NCBI GenBank assembly: GCA_039045975.1
Contig: JBCCJA010000033.1
Location: forward strand, 1-40,063
Direction: 5' to 3'
Source: JBCCJA01 sp039045975
GTDB lineage: Bacteria; Planctomycetota; Planctomycetia; Planctomycetales; Planctomycetaceae
DNA length: 40,063 bases
A program made the translations under genes and the position numbers. Under the pieces are notes generated by a model. It did no database searches. It worked only from the letters and a program-made list of their open reading frames with translations, and was not told the origin of the DNA. Of this stretch, positions 30,847-39,187 are shown piece after piece (position 1 is the stretch's first letter; each line of letters starts with the position of its first letter).

Positions 30847-33800
30847 GCGTCGGCCCGCGGAAGACTCCACCGCGTCGGAGCACTGCACCGCGTCGGGGCT
30901 CGGGCCGCGTGTCGGTCACGCTCGCGACGGCCGCGACGGTGTCGGCGGTCGCGCTCGGATACACGCAGCTGGCCCGCCTGCTCGTCGGCGACACGGCCGA
31001 ACGCGTCGCGCCGGTCGCGGAGGGCGCCGACGCCGAGATCTTGCCGCCCCCGCCCGAAAAGCAAATCGTCGCGAACGAGCATCTCGCCCACGTCCCCTGG
31101 GCCGAGTCGGCGTCGCACTTCGTCCGCACCGACCGGCTGCTGATGTACGCCAACGGCTGGGACCTCGGCCCGGAGAACAAGTCGGTCGACTGTGCGCCGT
31201 TGGCGGTCGTGTTCCGCAACCCGCCGGGGGCAGAGGATTCTTCCCGCGGTCCGCTCGTGCTGACCGCGAAGGCGGCCCGCCTGCGGTTCGTCAAACCGAT
31301 CGGCCCGGAGGCGGAGGGCGGGTCGTCGCGGATCAATTCGGCCGTCTTCAAAGGCCCTGTCCGCATCGACGGGGCCGACGGGCTGAACGTGACCGTCGCC
31401 GGCGACGTCGCCTACGACGAGGCCGCCTCGAAGTTCTGGTCCGACGCGCCCGTGACCGTCACGCGGGGCGACCACCGCGGCTCGGGCCGCGGGTTCGAGC
31501 TGGAGCTGTTCGCGGTCGGCACGCCGGGACAGTTCGAGACGTTCGCGGTCAGCGGCGTAAAGACGGCCCGGCTACTCCGCGACGTCCGTTTCGAAGCCCG
31601 CCCGGACGGCGGCGACGCGGACCGACCCGGCGTGCCGGTCGTCGTCACGTCGCGGGGCTCGTTCACGTTCGACCTCGATGACAACCACGGCCTGTTCGTC
31701 GACGACGTCGTCGTGACCCGGCGGCCTTCCGGCGGCGACGCCGAGACGCTCGACTGCGACCGGCTCGAAATCGAGCTCGCCCCGAAAGACCCCGTCGCCG
31801 CGGCCGCGCGTCGCGAGCGGGTCGGACGGACGCTGCCGGGCGAGTTCATCACCGAGCCGATCGACCCCGACCTCGAACTGCGGCGGCTGATCGCGACGGG
31901 CGATTCGGTCGTGCTGGCGTCTCCCGCGCGGGGGCTGACGGTCTTCGCGACCGAGGCGGTCCACGACCTCGCGGCGGGCAAGATGCGGGCGACGCACCCG
32001 GGCAAGGTGAAGATCGTCCGCGACCGCACCGTCGTGCTCTGCCCCGAGGTGACGATCGACGTCGACGCGGACGGCGTCCCGGGCGAAGTCGTCGGTCACG
32101 GGGCCGGCGAGCTGCGTCAGTTCGCGGAACAGACGCCGACCGTCCGGCTGATCACGCGCTGGTCCGAACGGGTCGTCCGGCCGGTCCCGGCCGTGCCGGG
32201 TCGGGAAGAGATCCGCCTGTTCGGCCGCCCCCGCGTCGACGGCGTCGAGCCGGACGGATCGCCCGGGCCGACGCTCGAAGCCGACATGTTGACGATCTTT
32301 CTGACGTCCGACGGCGAACCGCCGGCGGACGACGCCGAAGATCCGCTCGGCGGCGGGTCACTCAAGCCGCGGCAGCTGCGGGCCGTCGGCGACGTCCGGC
32401 TGCGTTCCGAGCGGTTCGCGGCCGACACGCCGGAGCTGACCGTCGACCTCGTCGACCCCGAGCCGGACCGGGCGGTGTCGGGGGACGCGGGTCGTTCGAT
32501 GTCGGTGGCTCATTCCTTTAGCCCCGACGCCTTACGGCTCGGGCTTTCGACCGTAACGACAACCCCCCGCGTGTTCGCGTCGGTACCGACGGCGGTGACC
32601 GCCCGCCGCGTCGCGCCTCGATCGGCCCGGAATACCGACGGGCCGATCCTCGCGAAGGCCGACGCGATCTTCGTGACCGCGGTCGGCGACTTCTCCGCCC
32701 TCGGCGGTCAGGCCGAAGACGAGACAAAACCGAACGACTCCGGCAAAAGCGGGCTCGACGCGCTCCGCGAGATTCGCGCCGTCGGGAACGTCCGCGTCCG
32801 CCAAGACCACGTCGATGGCCGCGAGCCGCTCGACGTCTCCGGCGACGAACTCCGCCTCGTCGGCGAGGGCGGCGAGCGGCAGACGGTCCACGTGGTCGGG
32901 GCGCCGGCCCACCTCCGCGAGGGCATGTCGTCGGGTCAGGTGCACGTGCAGGCCGACCGGGTGCACCTCGACCGGTCGGCCGACCGCATCTGGGTCGACG
33001 GGCCGGGGCTGCTCGAACTGCCGATCGACCCCGCGACGACCGGGCCCGGTATCCGCCACGACGGCCGGCTCGACGTCTGGTGGGAAGAGTCGATGGAGTT
33101 CGACGGCCGCATCGCGACGTTCCGCGAGCGGGTGCGGACGGTCTTCGGCGACAACCGTCTGGCGTGCCCGTCGATGCGCGTCGTGCTCGACCGCGCGATC
33201 GACTTCGGCGCCCCGCCGGACGACGCGGGCGATCCCGCGAACGGGCGGCCGCAACTCGCCGGCGTGATCTGCGAAGGCGGCGTCGTTATCGACGGCTTCA
33301 TGACCGACCCGGAAGGCGACGCCGCCGCGACGTCCGACGCGGGCCAGTCGGGCGTGTACCACGCCGAGTTCGCCTCGCTGGTTTACAAGCACGCGACCGG
33401 CGAGACACTCGGCGAAGGCCCGGGCCATCTCGACCTCTGGCAGCGGGGCGACGCCGACCGGGCCGGGCTCGCCGCGGGCGCCGTCGTCGTCGCGAACGCC
33501 CCGGCCGACCGGGCCGACGTCGGCTGGAACGAAGCCCGTGTCGACTTCGTCGGGCAGCTCCGCGGCTTTGTGCAGAAGCAGGAGGCGACCTTCGACCGAC
33601 GCGTCACGGTGATCACCGGGCCGGTCGAAGGGCCGGGCGGCCGGCTCGACCCCGACGACCTGCCGATCGAAGCCGCCTGGATGCAATGCCAAGAGCTGAC
33701 GCTCAGCCGGCACGAAAGCCGGGCCGAGCCGGCCGCACGCCGGGCCGAACCGATCGTCCCCACCGGCATGTCGGACGCGTTGTCGGCGGGCGGTTCGGCT

Positions 33801-34070
33801 CATCTCGAACTGCGGGCCGAGGGCAACGTCGAGATCGAGGGCCGGATGCAGGGCGCCCGCACGGCGTCCGAACTGTTCTTCGCCCGCGGCGACCTGGTCA
33901 CCTTCGACCAATCGAAGGGCCTGTACACGCTCCGCGGGGTCGAGGACCGCGAGGCGTCGATCGCCCGCGACGACAGCGGCGGCGAGGTCCACGCCCGCAC
34001 GATCTGGTTCGTCCCGGCAACGAGGAAGGTCGTCCTCGACCAGATCAGCGGCTTCAGCGGGGCCCCGTGA
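30843..34070 (+). CDS. Giant LptC/LptA (OstA)-like membrane-anchored protein, probable LPS transport
   Basis: The 1075-residue protein has a short basic cytoplasmic tail and one N-terminal helix (about 23-47), as in LptC. The rest looks periplasmic and is built of beta-strand units of OstA type. Clear examples are AVFKGPVRIDGADGLNVTVA then YDEAASKFWSDAPVTV (164-205), IRAVGNVRVRQDHVDGREPL, QVHVQADRVHLDRSADRIWV, and a C-terminal unit from about 985: AHLELRAEGNVEIEGRMQGA, FFARGDLVTFDQSKGLYTLR, then GGEVHARTIWFVPATRKVVL. Each repeats the LptA pattern of a G-N/D-V strand, a mid strand with Y/FD, and a final L strand. LptC and LptA are small separate proteins in Escherichia coli and are encoded after kdsD/kdsC, as here. 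The protein may form a long LPS bridge. The start is GTG, coupled to kdsD. The assignment is by pattern and context, not by alignment. Confidence 0.75.
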   Translation: MSVGPRKTPPRRSTAPRRGSGRVSVTLATAATVSAVALGYTQLARLLVGDTAERVAPVAEGADAEILPPPPEKQIVANEHLAHVPWAESASHFVRTDRLLMYANGWDLGPENKSVDCAPLAVVFRNPPGAEDSSRGPLVLTAKAARLRFVKPIGPEAEGGSSRINSAVFKGPVRIDGADGLNVTVAGDVAYDEAASKFWSDAPVTVTRGDHRGSGRGFELELFAVGTPGQFETFAVSGVKTARLLRDVRFEARPDGGDADRPGVPVVVTSRGSFTFDLDDNHGLFVDDVVVTRRPSGGDAETLDCDRLEIELAPKDPVAAAARRERVGRTLPGEFITEPIDPDLELRRLIATGDSVVLASPARGLTVFATEAVHDLAAGKMRATHPGKVKIVRDRTVVLCPEVTIDVDADGVPGEVVGHGAGELRQFAEQTPTVRLITRWSERVVRPVPAVPGREEIRLFGRPRVDGVEPDGSPGPTLEADMLTIFLTSDGEPPADDAEDPLGGGSLKPRQLRAVGDVRLRSERFAADTPELTVDLVDPEPDRAVSGDAGRSMSVAHSFSPDALRLGLSTVTTTPRVFASVPTAVTARRVAPRSARNTDGPILAKADAIFVTAVGDFSALGGQAEDETKPNDSGKSGLDALREIRAVGNVRVRQDHVDGREPLDVSGDELRLVGEGGERQTVHVVGAPAHLREGMSSGQVHVQADRVHLDRSADRIWVDGPGLLELPIDPATTGPGIRHDGRLDVWWEESMEFDGRIATFRERVRTVFGDNRLACPSMRVVLDRAIDFGAPPDDAGDPANGRPQLAGVICEGGVVIDGFMTDPEGDAAATSDAGQSGVYHAEFASLVYKHATGETLGEGPGHLDLWQRGDADRAGLAAGAVVVANAPADRADVGWNEARVDFVGQLRGFVQKQEATFDRRVTVITGPVEGPGGRLDPDDLPIEAAWMQCQELTLSRHESRAEPAARRAEPIVPTGMSDALSAGGSAHLELRAEGNVEIEGRMQGARTASELFFARGDLVTFDQSKGLYTLRGVEDREASIARDDSGGEVHARTIWFVPATRKVVLDQISGFSGAP
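32517..32547. repeat. Imperfect AGCCCCGA...TCGGGCT hairpin inside the OstA-like gene
   Basis: TTTAGCCCCGACGCC and GGCTCGGGCTTT pair with two bulged C bases around a short loop. The segment is in frame and encodes HSFSPDALRLGLS in a stretch of low conservation. A similar TAGCCCCGAC string occurs at 7502-7511 beside the perfect palindrome. It may be a decayed repeat absorbed by the gene; chance cannot be excluded. Confidence 0.3.
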
Positions 34071-34183
34071 CCGGTCGCGGTCGGTTTGGGACGAGGAAAC
34101 GCGGATCGACCAGGGCGGGCCCTCGCCCCTGACGGGGCAAGGCTGGTGGAACGATCGAAGCAACAAGAACCGGACGCGACGTA

Positions 34184-34846
34184 TCAGCCGGTGACTTTGT
34201 CGATCTCGCCGAGGAGCTCGTCGAATTTGAGTTCGAACCCGGGCAACAGGTCCGTCTGGTAAACGCCGCCGGCCCGGACGACGGTCACGCCGGTCTCACC
34301 GGCCGGCGTCGTGCAGACCGTCAGCGACCGGCCGAAGCGGTCAACGACCCAGTACTCCCGGACCCCGAGCTCGAGGTACTCGCGTCGCTTCTCGACGAAG
34401 TCGCGGTGGCGGTCGCGGGTCGTCTCGGAGACGAACTCGATCGCGATCTGTGGGACGTCGCGTTTGAAGTCGGGCATCCGGCCGAGGCCGCACCAGATCA
34501 CGCGGTCGGCCCGACGCCGACCGTTCGGCGGTTCGAGGTCGTGCTCGGAGACCGTGATCGGCATCACGGTCTTGCCGGTTTCTGTTCTCGAATAAGCCCT
34601 CAGAACGGCCGCGAACCAGTCACTCGGATAACGCGATCCGATGGCAGGTGCGGGACTCACGGCGATCACCCCTCGGATCAGCTCGAAGCGATAGTCACGG
34701 TCCCAGTCGGTGACGGCGTCATACTCGTCCGGCGTCATCAACATGCCGGAGGACGACCGATCGAGGTAGACCGGTGCCGGTCGTGGCGTCACGACGCTCA
34801 CCCCGCCGCTTTCGGTCAGTGCGTCGGCCAGAATGTCGGTCGCCAT
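34184..34846 (-). CDS. Uma2 family (DUF820) restriction-endonuclease-fold protein
   Basis: This 220-residue Uma2 protein shows LMTPDEYDAVTDWDRDYRFE, RADRVIWCGLGRMPDFKRDV, QIAIEFVSETTRDRHRDFVE and KRREYLELGVREYWVVDRF. Asp in RADRVI and Glu in IAIEFVS are the PD-(D/E)xK candidates. ATG 34846 with GGGGA just upstream is preferred over an earlier in-frame ATG at 34882. It differs clearly from the member at 19707-20378, so the two are not a recent duplication. Role unknown. It reads towards the large OstA-like gene and converges with it over 113 bases with no recognised feature. Confidence 0.9.
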   Translation of the reverse strand: MATDILADALTESGGVSVVTPRPAPVYLDRSSSGMLMTPDEYDAVTDWDRDYRFELIRGVIAVSPAPAIGSRYPSDWFAAVLRAYSRTETGKTVMPITVSEHDLEPPNGRRRADRVIWCGLGRMPDFKRDVPQIAIEFVSETTRDRHRDFVEKRREYLELGVREYWVVDRFGRSLTVCTTPAGETGVTVVRAGGVYQTDLLPGFELKFDELLGEIDKVTG

Positions 34847-34889
34847 CGGGTCCCCTCGATCGTGGCCCGATTGTAGCGTCACCGACCGC

Positions 34890-36263
34890 TCAATAGCGGA
34901 ACCCGCCGCGGATCAGGAAGCCGTCGCCGATGCCGAAGTCGCCGCCATCGGCGACCTTAAAGTCGACGTCGCGTTGGAAGACGAAGCCGCCCTCCAAGAA
35001 CGACTGGTAGCCGCCCCACTCCTCGCGGATGCCGACAGTCAGACGAATGTCTTCGTACTCAAGCTGGTCACGCCGACCTGCCCGGCCGATCTCGGCCGAT
35101 TCGACGACGTACTCGATGTCGGTGTAGAGGAACGTCGGCTTGCCGTAAAAGCCGGGGCCCCAGAAGTACGAGATCCGCGACCGCGGGAACATCGCCTTGA
35201 TCTCCCACCGCGGCGTCGGCGTCCAGATGATCCCGCCGTACGGCAAGATGCGGTCGTTGAGCCGGTCCCAGTACAGCAGGCCGCCCGTGAAGACGAAGCC
35301 GGGGCCGGCCGAATACGTGATCGCCCCGCGGCCGTCGAAGCTGAACGCGTCGCGCGACAGGCCCTGGTCCCAGTCGGACGCGAGCGTCGGATTGAAGCCG
35401 ACCTGGAAACTCCACGGCCCGCCGCCCGAGAAGCTGAGCGCGTAATCGATCCCGATCCGTTGGTAGTCCGAAGGCAATCCGCCGAAGACCGCGGGCGACT
35501 CCGGCCCGTTGAACAGCCGGCTGCCGAACTGGAACGCGAACGACTCGGTCAGCCCCGGCCCTTTGACCAACGTGTACCGCCACTCCGAGTCGGTCTCGGT
35601 GATCGCGAGGTCGCCGTAGGGCCCACCCGCGTCGGCCTCGAACAGGTACGTCACCTCCGTGCCGCCCTGCCAGCCCGGGCGGTACGGCTGCCCGGCGAAG
35701 ATCCCGACCGCCGAGAACGACCCGTCGGGCCGCACCGGCACGCCGGCCGGTCCGAACGCCTGATTCGGCGACGTGAACGGGTCGCCGTTGTAGATCTGCC
35801 CCGGCTGCGCGTACGGGTCGACGAACGGCTGACCGCCCGGGGGCGGGCCGAGCGACGGGGCGCCGCCGAAATCGTCCCCGCCGAAGTCGTCGTCCCCGAA
35901 CCCGTTGTCGAAACCGCCGTCCCCGAAACCGCCGCCGGAGCCGGTCCCGAAGTCGTCCGAACCGGGCGGGGGGAGTTCTTCGAAGCTCCCGCCGGTACTC
36001 CCGCCGAAGTCGTCGTCGAAGCCGCCCGAGCCGCCCTCGTCGAAGAACTGGCCGCGGAAAATCAGCCCGCCGTGCCGTGCGGAGGCTTCGGGCGAGTACG
36101 GATTCGGGGCCGCCGGCGGTGCGCTGACGAGCACCGCCGCGAAAAAGATCGCGGCGTCCACGGTCGTGGCCTGCGTTGCGGGTAGGGTCGGCCGAACGGC
36201 GCCCGTTGCGGGACGGGCGGGCCGAGGCGGGGGCGGGACTCCCCGGTCGGCCGAGTCGGCCAC
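34890..36263 (-). CDS. Predicted outer-membrane beta-barrel protein (DUF6268-like) with Gly/Asp/Phe-rich linker
   Basis: The protein has up to 457 residues. After the N-terminus comes a hydrophobic signal-like stretch (DAAIFFAAVLVSAPPAA), then a low-complexity linker of about 50 residues with repeated G-F/G-D units (GFGDGGFDNGFGDDDFGGDD). The rest alternates aromatic and polar residues as in a beta-barrel: WQGGTEVTYLFEADAGGPYG, IGIDYALSFSGGGPWSFQVG, PYGGIIWTPTPRWEIKAMFP, KPTFLYTDIEYVVESAEIG. It ends G-G-F-R-Y, a C-terminal aromatic barrel signal. I recall this pattern from DUF6268 proteins of planctomycetes, a low-level match. ATG 36263 gives a Pro-rich lead; GTG 36161 would start right at the signal peptide and may be the true start. 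Confidence 0.75.
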   Translation of the reverse strand: MADSADRGVPPPPRPARPATGAVRPTLPATQATTVDAAIFFAAVLVSAPPAAPNPYSPEASARHGGLIFRGQFFDEGGSGGFDDDFGGSTGGSFEELPPPGSDDFGTGSGGGFGDGGFDNGFGDDDFGGDDFGGAPSLGPPPGGQPFVDPYAQPGQIYNGDPFTSPNQAFGPAGVPVRPDGSFSAVGIFAGQPYRPGWQGGTEVTYLFEADAGGPYGDLAITETDSEWRYTLVKGPGLTESFAFQFGSRLFNGPESPAVFGGLPSDYQRIGIDYALSFSGGGPWSFQVGFNPTLASDWDQGLSRDAFSFDGRGAITYSAGPGFVFTGGLLYWDRLNDRILPYGGIIWTPTPRWEIKAMFPRSRISYFWGPGFYGKPTFLYTDIEYVVESAEIGRAGRRDQLEYEDIRLTVGIREEWGGYQSFLEGGFVFQRDVDFKVADGGDFGIGDGFLIRGGFRY

Positions 36264-36354
36264 GGCCCCGCGGGAGGGGGTCGCGTTACGGTAGGTCGCA
36301 GAAAGTTCACGCGCGGGTCAATGTCGATTCGCCGCGAGACGATCCGCCGCCGCC

Positions 36355-37149
36355 ATGAACCAAATCACCGCCGACACGCCTGCCGAGACGCTCGGCTACG
36401 ACCCGGACCGCTACAAGGTCTGCCGCCCGCTCGGCCCCGACGGCGGGGGGCCGTGGGAAATCGACCTCGGCAAGGTCCACGCGTGGCTGATCGCGGACGA
36501 CGCCGGACTGACGCTGATCGACGCCGGCTATCCGCGGCAGGGAAAACGGATCTGCGCGGCGATCGCCGAGACCGGCTTCGCCCTGTCCGACCTCCGGCAC
36601 GTCGTCGTCACGCACGCCCATCCCGATCACACCGGCAGCCTCGCCGAGATCCGTCGCCGGGCGCCCGGGGCCCGCGTTTACGCCCACCCGCTCGAAGCCG
36701 CCCTCATGGCCGCGGGCCGCACGAAGCGGCCCGAACTGCGACCGGCCCCGGGCGTCGTGCACCGCGCCCTGTTCGAGGCGTTCGTCCGCCGCTCGCCCCA
36801 CGCGGTCGAGCCGGTCGAGGCCGACGTCACGATCGCCGACGGCGACGAACTCCCGATCGCCGGCGGGCTCCGCGTCGTCCACACGCCCGGTCACGCCGCC
36901 GGGCACGTCGCGCTGCACTGGCCGGCCGGCGCCGGCGGACGCGGCGTGCTGTTCGTCGGCGACGCGATGATGAACCTCGTCGGGCTCGACTACGCCATCT
37001 GTTACGAAGACTTCGACGCCGCACGCGCCTCGGTCGCGAAGCTCGCCGCGCTCGACTTCGACGCCGCGGTCTTCGGCCACGGCCGCGCGATCACGTCCGA
37101 CGCGTCGTCCGTCTTCCGCCGCTTCGCGTCGCGACGCGGCCTGCCGTGA
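36355..37149 (+). CDS. MBL-fold metallo-hydrolase
   Basis: The 264-residue protein carries the metallo-beta-lactamase motif H87-A-H89-P-D91-H92 in VVVTHAHPDHTGSLAEIRR, followed by H180 in HTPGHAAGHVALHW and D203 in VLFVGDAMMN. The last ligand may be H242 in VFGHGRAI. No signal peptide is visible, so it is probably cytoplasmic. Such proteins hydrolyse thioesters, lactones or phosphodiesters; the substrate is not known. It diverges from the outer-membrane protein gene across 91 bases. Confidence 0.92.
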   Translation: MNQITADTPAETLGYDPDRYKVCRPLGPDGGGPWEIDLGKVHAWLIADDAGLTLIDAGYPRQGKRICAAIAETGFALSDLRHVVVTHAHPDHTGSLAEIRRRAPGARVYAHPLEAALMAAGRTKRPELRPAPGVVHRALFEAFVRRSPHAVEPVEADVTIADGDELPIAGGLRVVHTPGHAAGHVALHWPAGAGGRGVLFVGDAMMNLVGLDYAICYEDFDAARASVAKLAALDFDAAVFGHGRAITSDASSVFRRFASRRGLP

Positions 37150-37309
37150 CGCCGCGGGGCCTGGTTGCATTCGTCCCGGCGTCGCCGAACAATCCGCCCC
37201 GCTCACGCCGAGATAACGCGTCGACCGAGCCGAAGACGCGACCCACACGACACGCGGCGAAGACCGACGCACGGCGTCGCCCCGCCGCCCCCACCGACGG
37301 AGTCACACC

Positions 37310-37525
37310 ATGAGCGGGCCGATCACCCGGACCGGGGCCAACGAGAAGTTCTCCGCAGGCTGGGACCGTATCTTCGGCGGCGAAGACGGCCCGAAGACGA
37401 AGGCCGCGAAGAAAAAGGGCACGGCGAAAAAAAAGCCGGCCGTGAAGAAGGCGACCGCCAAAAAAGCCGCTGCGAAGAAGGCCCCCCCGAAGAAAAAAGC
37501 GGCGAAGAAGAAGGCCAAAAAGTGA
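37310..37525 (+). CDS. Small basic protein with a Lys/Ala/Pro-rich tail (histone H1-like)
   Basis: The 71-residue protein has a short conserved-looking head, TRTGANEKFSAGWDRIFGGE, followed by a tail of KKA/KKK/AKK units (about residues 31-71). Head-plus-lysine-tail proteins of this kind are frequent in planctomycetes; their role is unknown, with nucleic-acid binding a reasonable guess from the charge. GGAG lies 9 bases upstream of ATG 37310. The 160 bases before it hold nothing I can assign. The membrane protein gene starts 19 bases after its stop. Confidence 0.8.
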   Translation: MSGPITRTGANEKFSAGWDRIFGGEDGPKTKAAKKKGTAKKKPAVKKATAKKAAAKKAPPKKKAAKKKAKK

Positions 37526-37544
37526 CACGCCACGCGGGCCGGAC

Positions 37545-39116
37545 ATGAGCACGACCGCCCCGCCGCCACGCCGCCCCAAGAACGGACCGACCGCCTTCCT
37601 ACTCGCGGCGGGGCTGACGTTCGCGGCGATCACCGCGTACGGCTTCTGGCGGGCCCCGATCCCCGCCGTCAACGAGCCGACTTATCTCGGCCAAGCCCGT
37701 CACGTCGCCGACCCCGACTTCGCGCCCGACGACCTGTTCCTGCGGTCCTCTCGCCCCCATTTCGTCTACTACACGCTCGTCGGGCCGCTCGTCGCGACGG
37801 CCCCGTTCGAGACGACCGCGGCCGTGTTCCGCCTCGCCGGTTACGCGTTACTCGCGGTCGGCTGGGTCGCCCTCGTCCAGGCCGCCGTCGGCAGGGCGGC
37901 CCTCGCGCCGCTCGCCGCGGTGCTGTGGCTGGCGTGTGCCGCGGTCGGCAATTTCTCGGGCGAATGGGTCGTCGGCGGGACCGAGTCGAAGGCGTTCGCG
38001 TACGGGCTCGGCTTCCTCGGTCTGGCCGCCTGCGTCGCCGGCCGGCCGCTCACGACGGCGCTCTGTTTCGGGACCGCCGTCAGCCTGCACGTGATCGTCG
38101 GCGGGTGGTTCGTCCTCGCCAGCTTCGCGTCGATCCCGTCCCGCGTGATCCGCCGCACGTCGGTCGTGACGCTCGCCCGGGCGGCGGCGTCATGCGGCCT
38201 GTTCGTCGTCCTCGCCGCCCCCGGGCTGCTGCCGGCGCTCCACGTACTCGACGGTGACGGGGCCGACGTCGTCCACGCCCGCTTCGTGCACATCTTCGAC
38301 CGGCTCGGTCACCACCTCGACCCGATGAGCTTCCCGGCGACGGCTTGGCTCGGCTACGCGGCGTTGATCGCCGGCTGGATCGCGGTCCCGCGGATGACGG
38401 CCGACGCCGCCGCCCGCGGCCGCTTCGACCGCGTCGTGATCGCGTCGGTCGCGTTCGCGGTCGCGGGCACGGTCATAGGCTGGCGGATCGGCTCGGCCGA
38501 GACGATGCCGCTCCGCGACACGCGGACGTGGTTCATGCAGTTCTACCCGTTCCGGCTCGCCGACGTGCTCGTCCCCGCCGCGACCGCCGTCACCGCCGCG
38601 GCATGGCTCGCCCGGCAGGGCCGGCGGTTCGCCGTCGCCGCGTCGCTGGCCGGGATCGCGGTGATCGCCGTCGCCCCGGCACCCGACCGCGACCCCAGCC
38701 GCTACCCGCCCGACGTCGCCGCCGACTGGCGGGCCCTCTGCGACTGGGCCCGCACCGAGACCGATCCCGACGCCCTGTTCGTCACCCTCCCCAACAGCTG
38801 GGCCTTCAAGTGGTACGCCGGCCGGGCCGAATACGTCAGCTGGAAAGACTGCCCGCAAGACGCCGCGTCGATCATCGAGTGGGAGCGCCGCTGGACCGTC
38901 CTCCGCGACTGGGCCGCCGACCGCTACGGGCCCGAGCGGTCCTATGACGCCGCCGACCTCGCCGACCTGCGTCAACGGACCGACGCCGACTACCTCCTCG
39001 CCCGCCGCCGCGGCCCGATGACGACCGAGCCGGCCTACCGGAACGACACGTTCCGCGTCTACGCCCTGCCCGAGCCTGCCGAAACTAGCCCTGCCGCGTC
39101 AGCGGCGGGGGAATGA
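37545..39116 (+). CDS. Multi-pass membrane protein (DUF6798-like), possible glycosyltransferase-type fold
   Basis: This 523-residue protein has roughly ten hydrophobic helices, for example TAFLLAAGLTFAAITAYGFW, LAGYALLAVGWVALVQAAV, AALAPLAAVLWLACAAVG and GWFVLASFASI, before a soluble C-terminal part from about residue 390. The latter holds LCDWARTETDPDALFVTLPN, FKWYAGRAEYVSWKDCPQDA and YDAADLADLRQRTDADYLLA. The layout (helices, then a periplasmic tail) recalls GT-C-like and DUF6798 membrane proteins of planctomycetes and cyanobacteria, a family match I hold weakly. An early acidic loop (NEPTYLGQARHVADPDFAPD) would fit a GT-C catalytic loop. Its last residues (TSPAASAAGE) are encoded by the left arm of a large palindrome. 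Confidence 0.75.
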   Translation: MSTTAPPPRRPKNGPTAFLLAAGLTFAAITAYGFWRAPIPAVNEPTYLGQARHVADPDFAPDDLFLRSSRPHFVYYTLVGPLVATAPFETTAAVFRLAGYALLAVGWVALVQAAVGRAALAPLAAVLWLACAAVGNFSGEWVVGGTESKAFAYGLGFLGLAACVAGRPLTTALCFGTAVSLHVIVGGWFVLASFASIPSRVIRRTSVVTLARAAASCGLFVVLAAPGLLPALHVLDGDGADVVHARFVHIFDRLGHHLDPMSFPATAWLGYAALIAGWIAVPRMTADAAARGRFDRVVIASVAFAVAGTVIGWRIGSAETMPLRDTRTWFMQFYPFRLADVLVPAATAVTAAAWLARQGRRFAVAASLAGIAVIAVAPAPDRDPSRYPPDVAADWRALCDWARTETDPDALFVTLPNSWAFKWYAGRAEYVSWKDCPQDAASIIEWERRWTVLRDWAADRYGPERSYDAADLADLRQRTDADYLLARRRGPMTTEPAYRNDTFRVYALPEPAETSPAASAAGE

Positions 39117-39160
39117 ACGAGAGTCATCCCCAGCCCCCCGCCGCCGACGCGGCAGGGCTA
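39086..39160. repeat. Large inverted repeat TAGCCCTGCC...GGCAGGGCTA overlapping a gene end
   Basis: Arms 39086-39111 and 39135-39160 pair over 26 bases with one mismatch around a 23-base loop. The stop codon of the membrane protein gene (39114-39116) lies in the loop, and the left arm supplies that protein's C-terminal residues. It belongs with the TAGCC/GGCTA-ended palindromes at 8-53 and 7507-7564. A frame continues through it into the methyltransferase, but ATG 39188 is the better start. Confidence 0.85.
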
Positions 39161-39187
39161 ATAATCCGCCCGGAATTTATAAACACC

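Noticed and set aside
32532..34166. A 544-codon minus-strand frame opposite the OstA-like gene
   Set aside because: No domain, shadow-type composition, and the plus strand is coupled to kdsD and has beta-strand repeats.
19707..34846. The two Uma2 genes as a duplication or as flanks of a mobile region
   Set aside because: The proteins are clearly different in sequence, and the region between them holds ordinary chromosomal genes.
37310..37525. Lys-rich tail as a frameshift artefact
   Set aside because: The frame runs cleanly from a start with a ribosome-binding site to a stop, and this head-plus-lysine-tail layout is known among planctomycete proteins.
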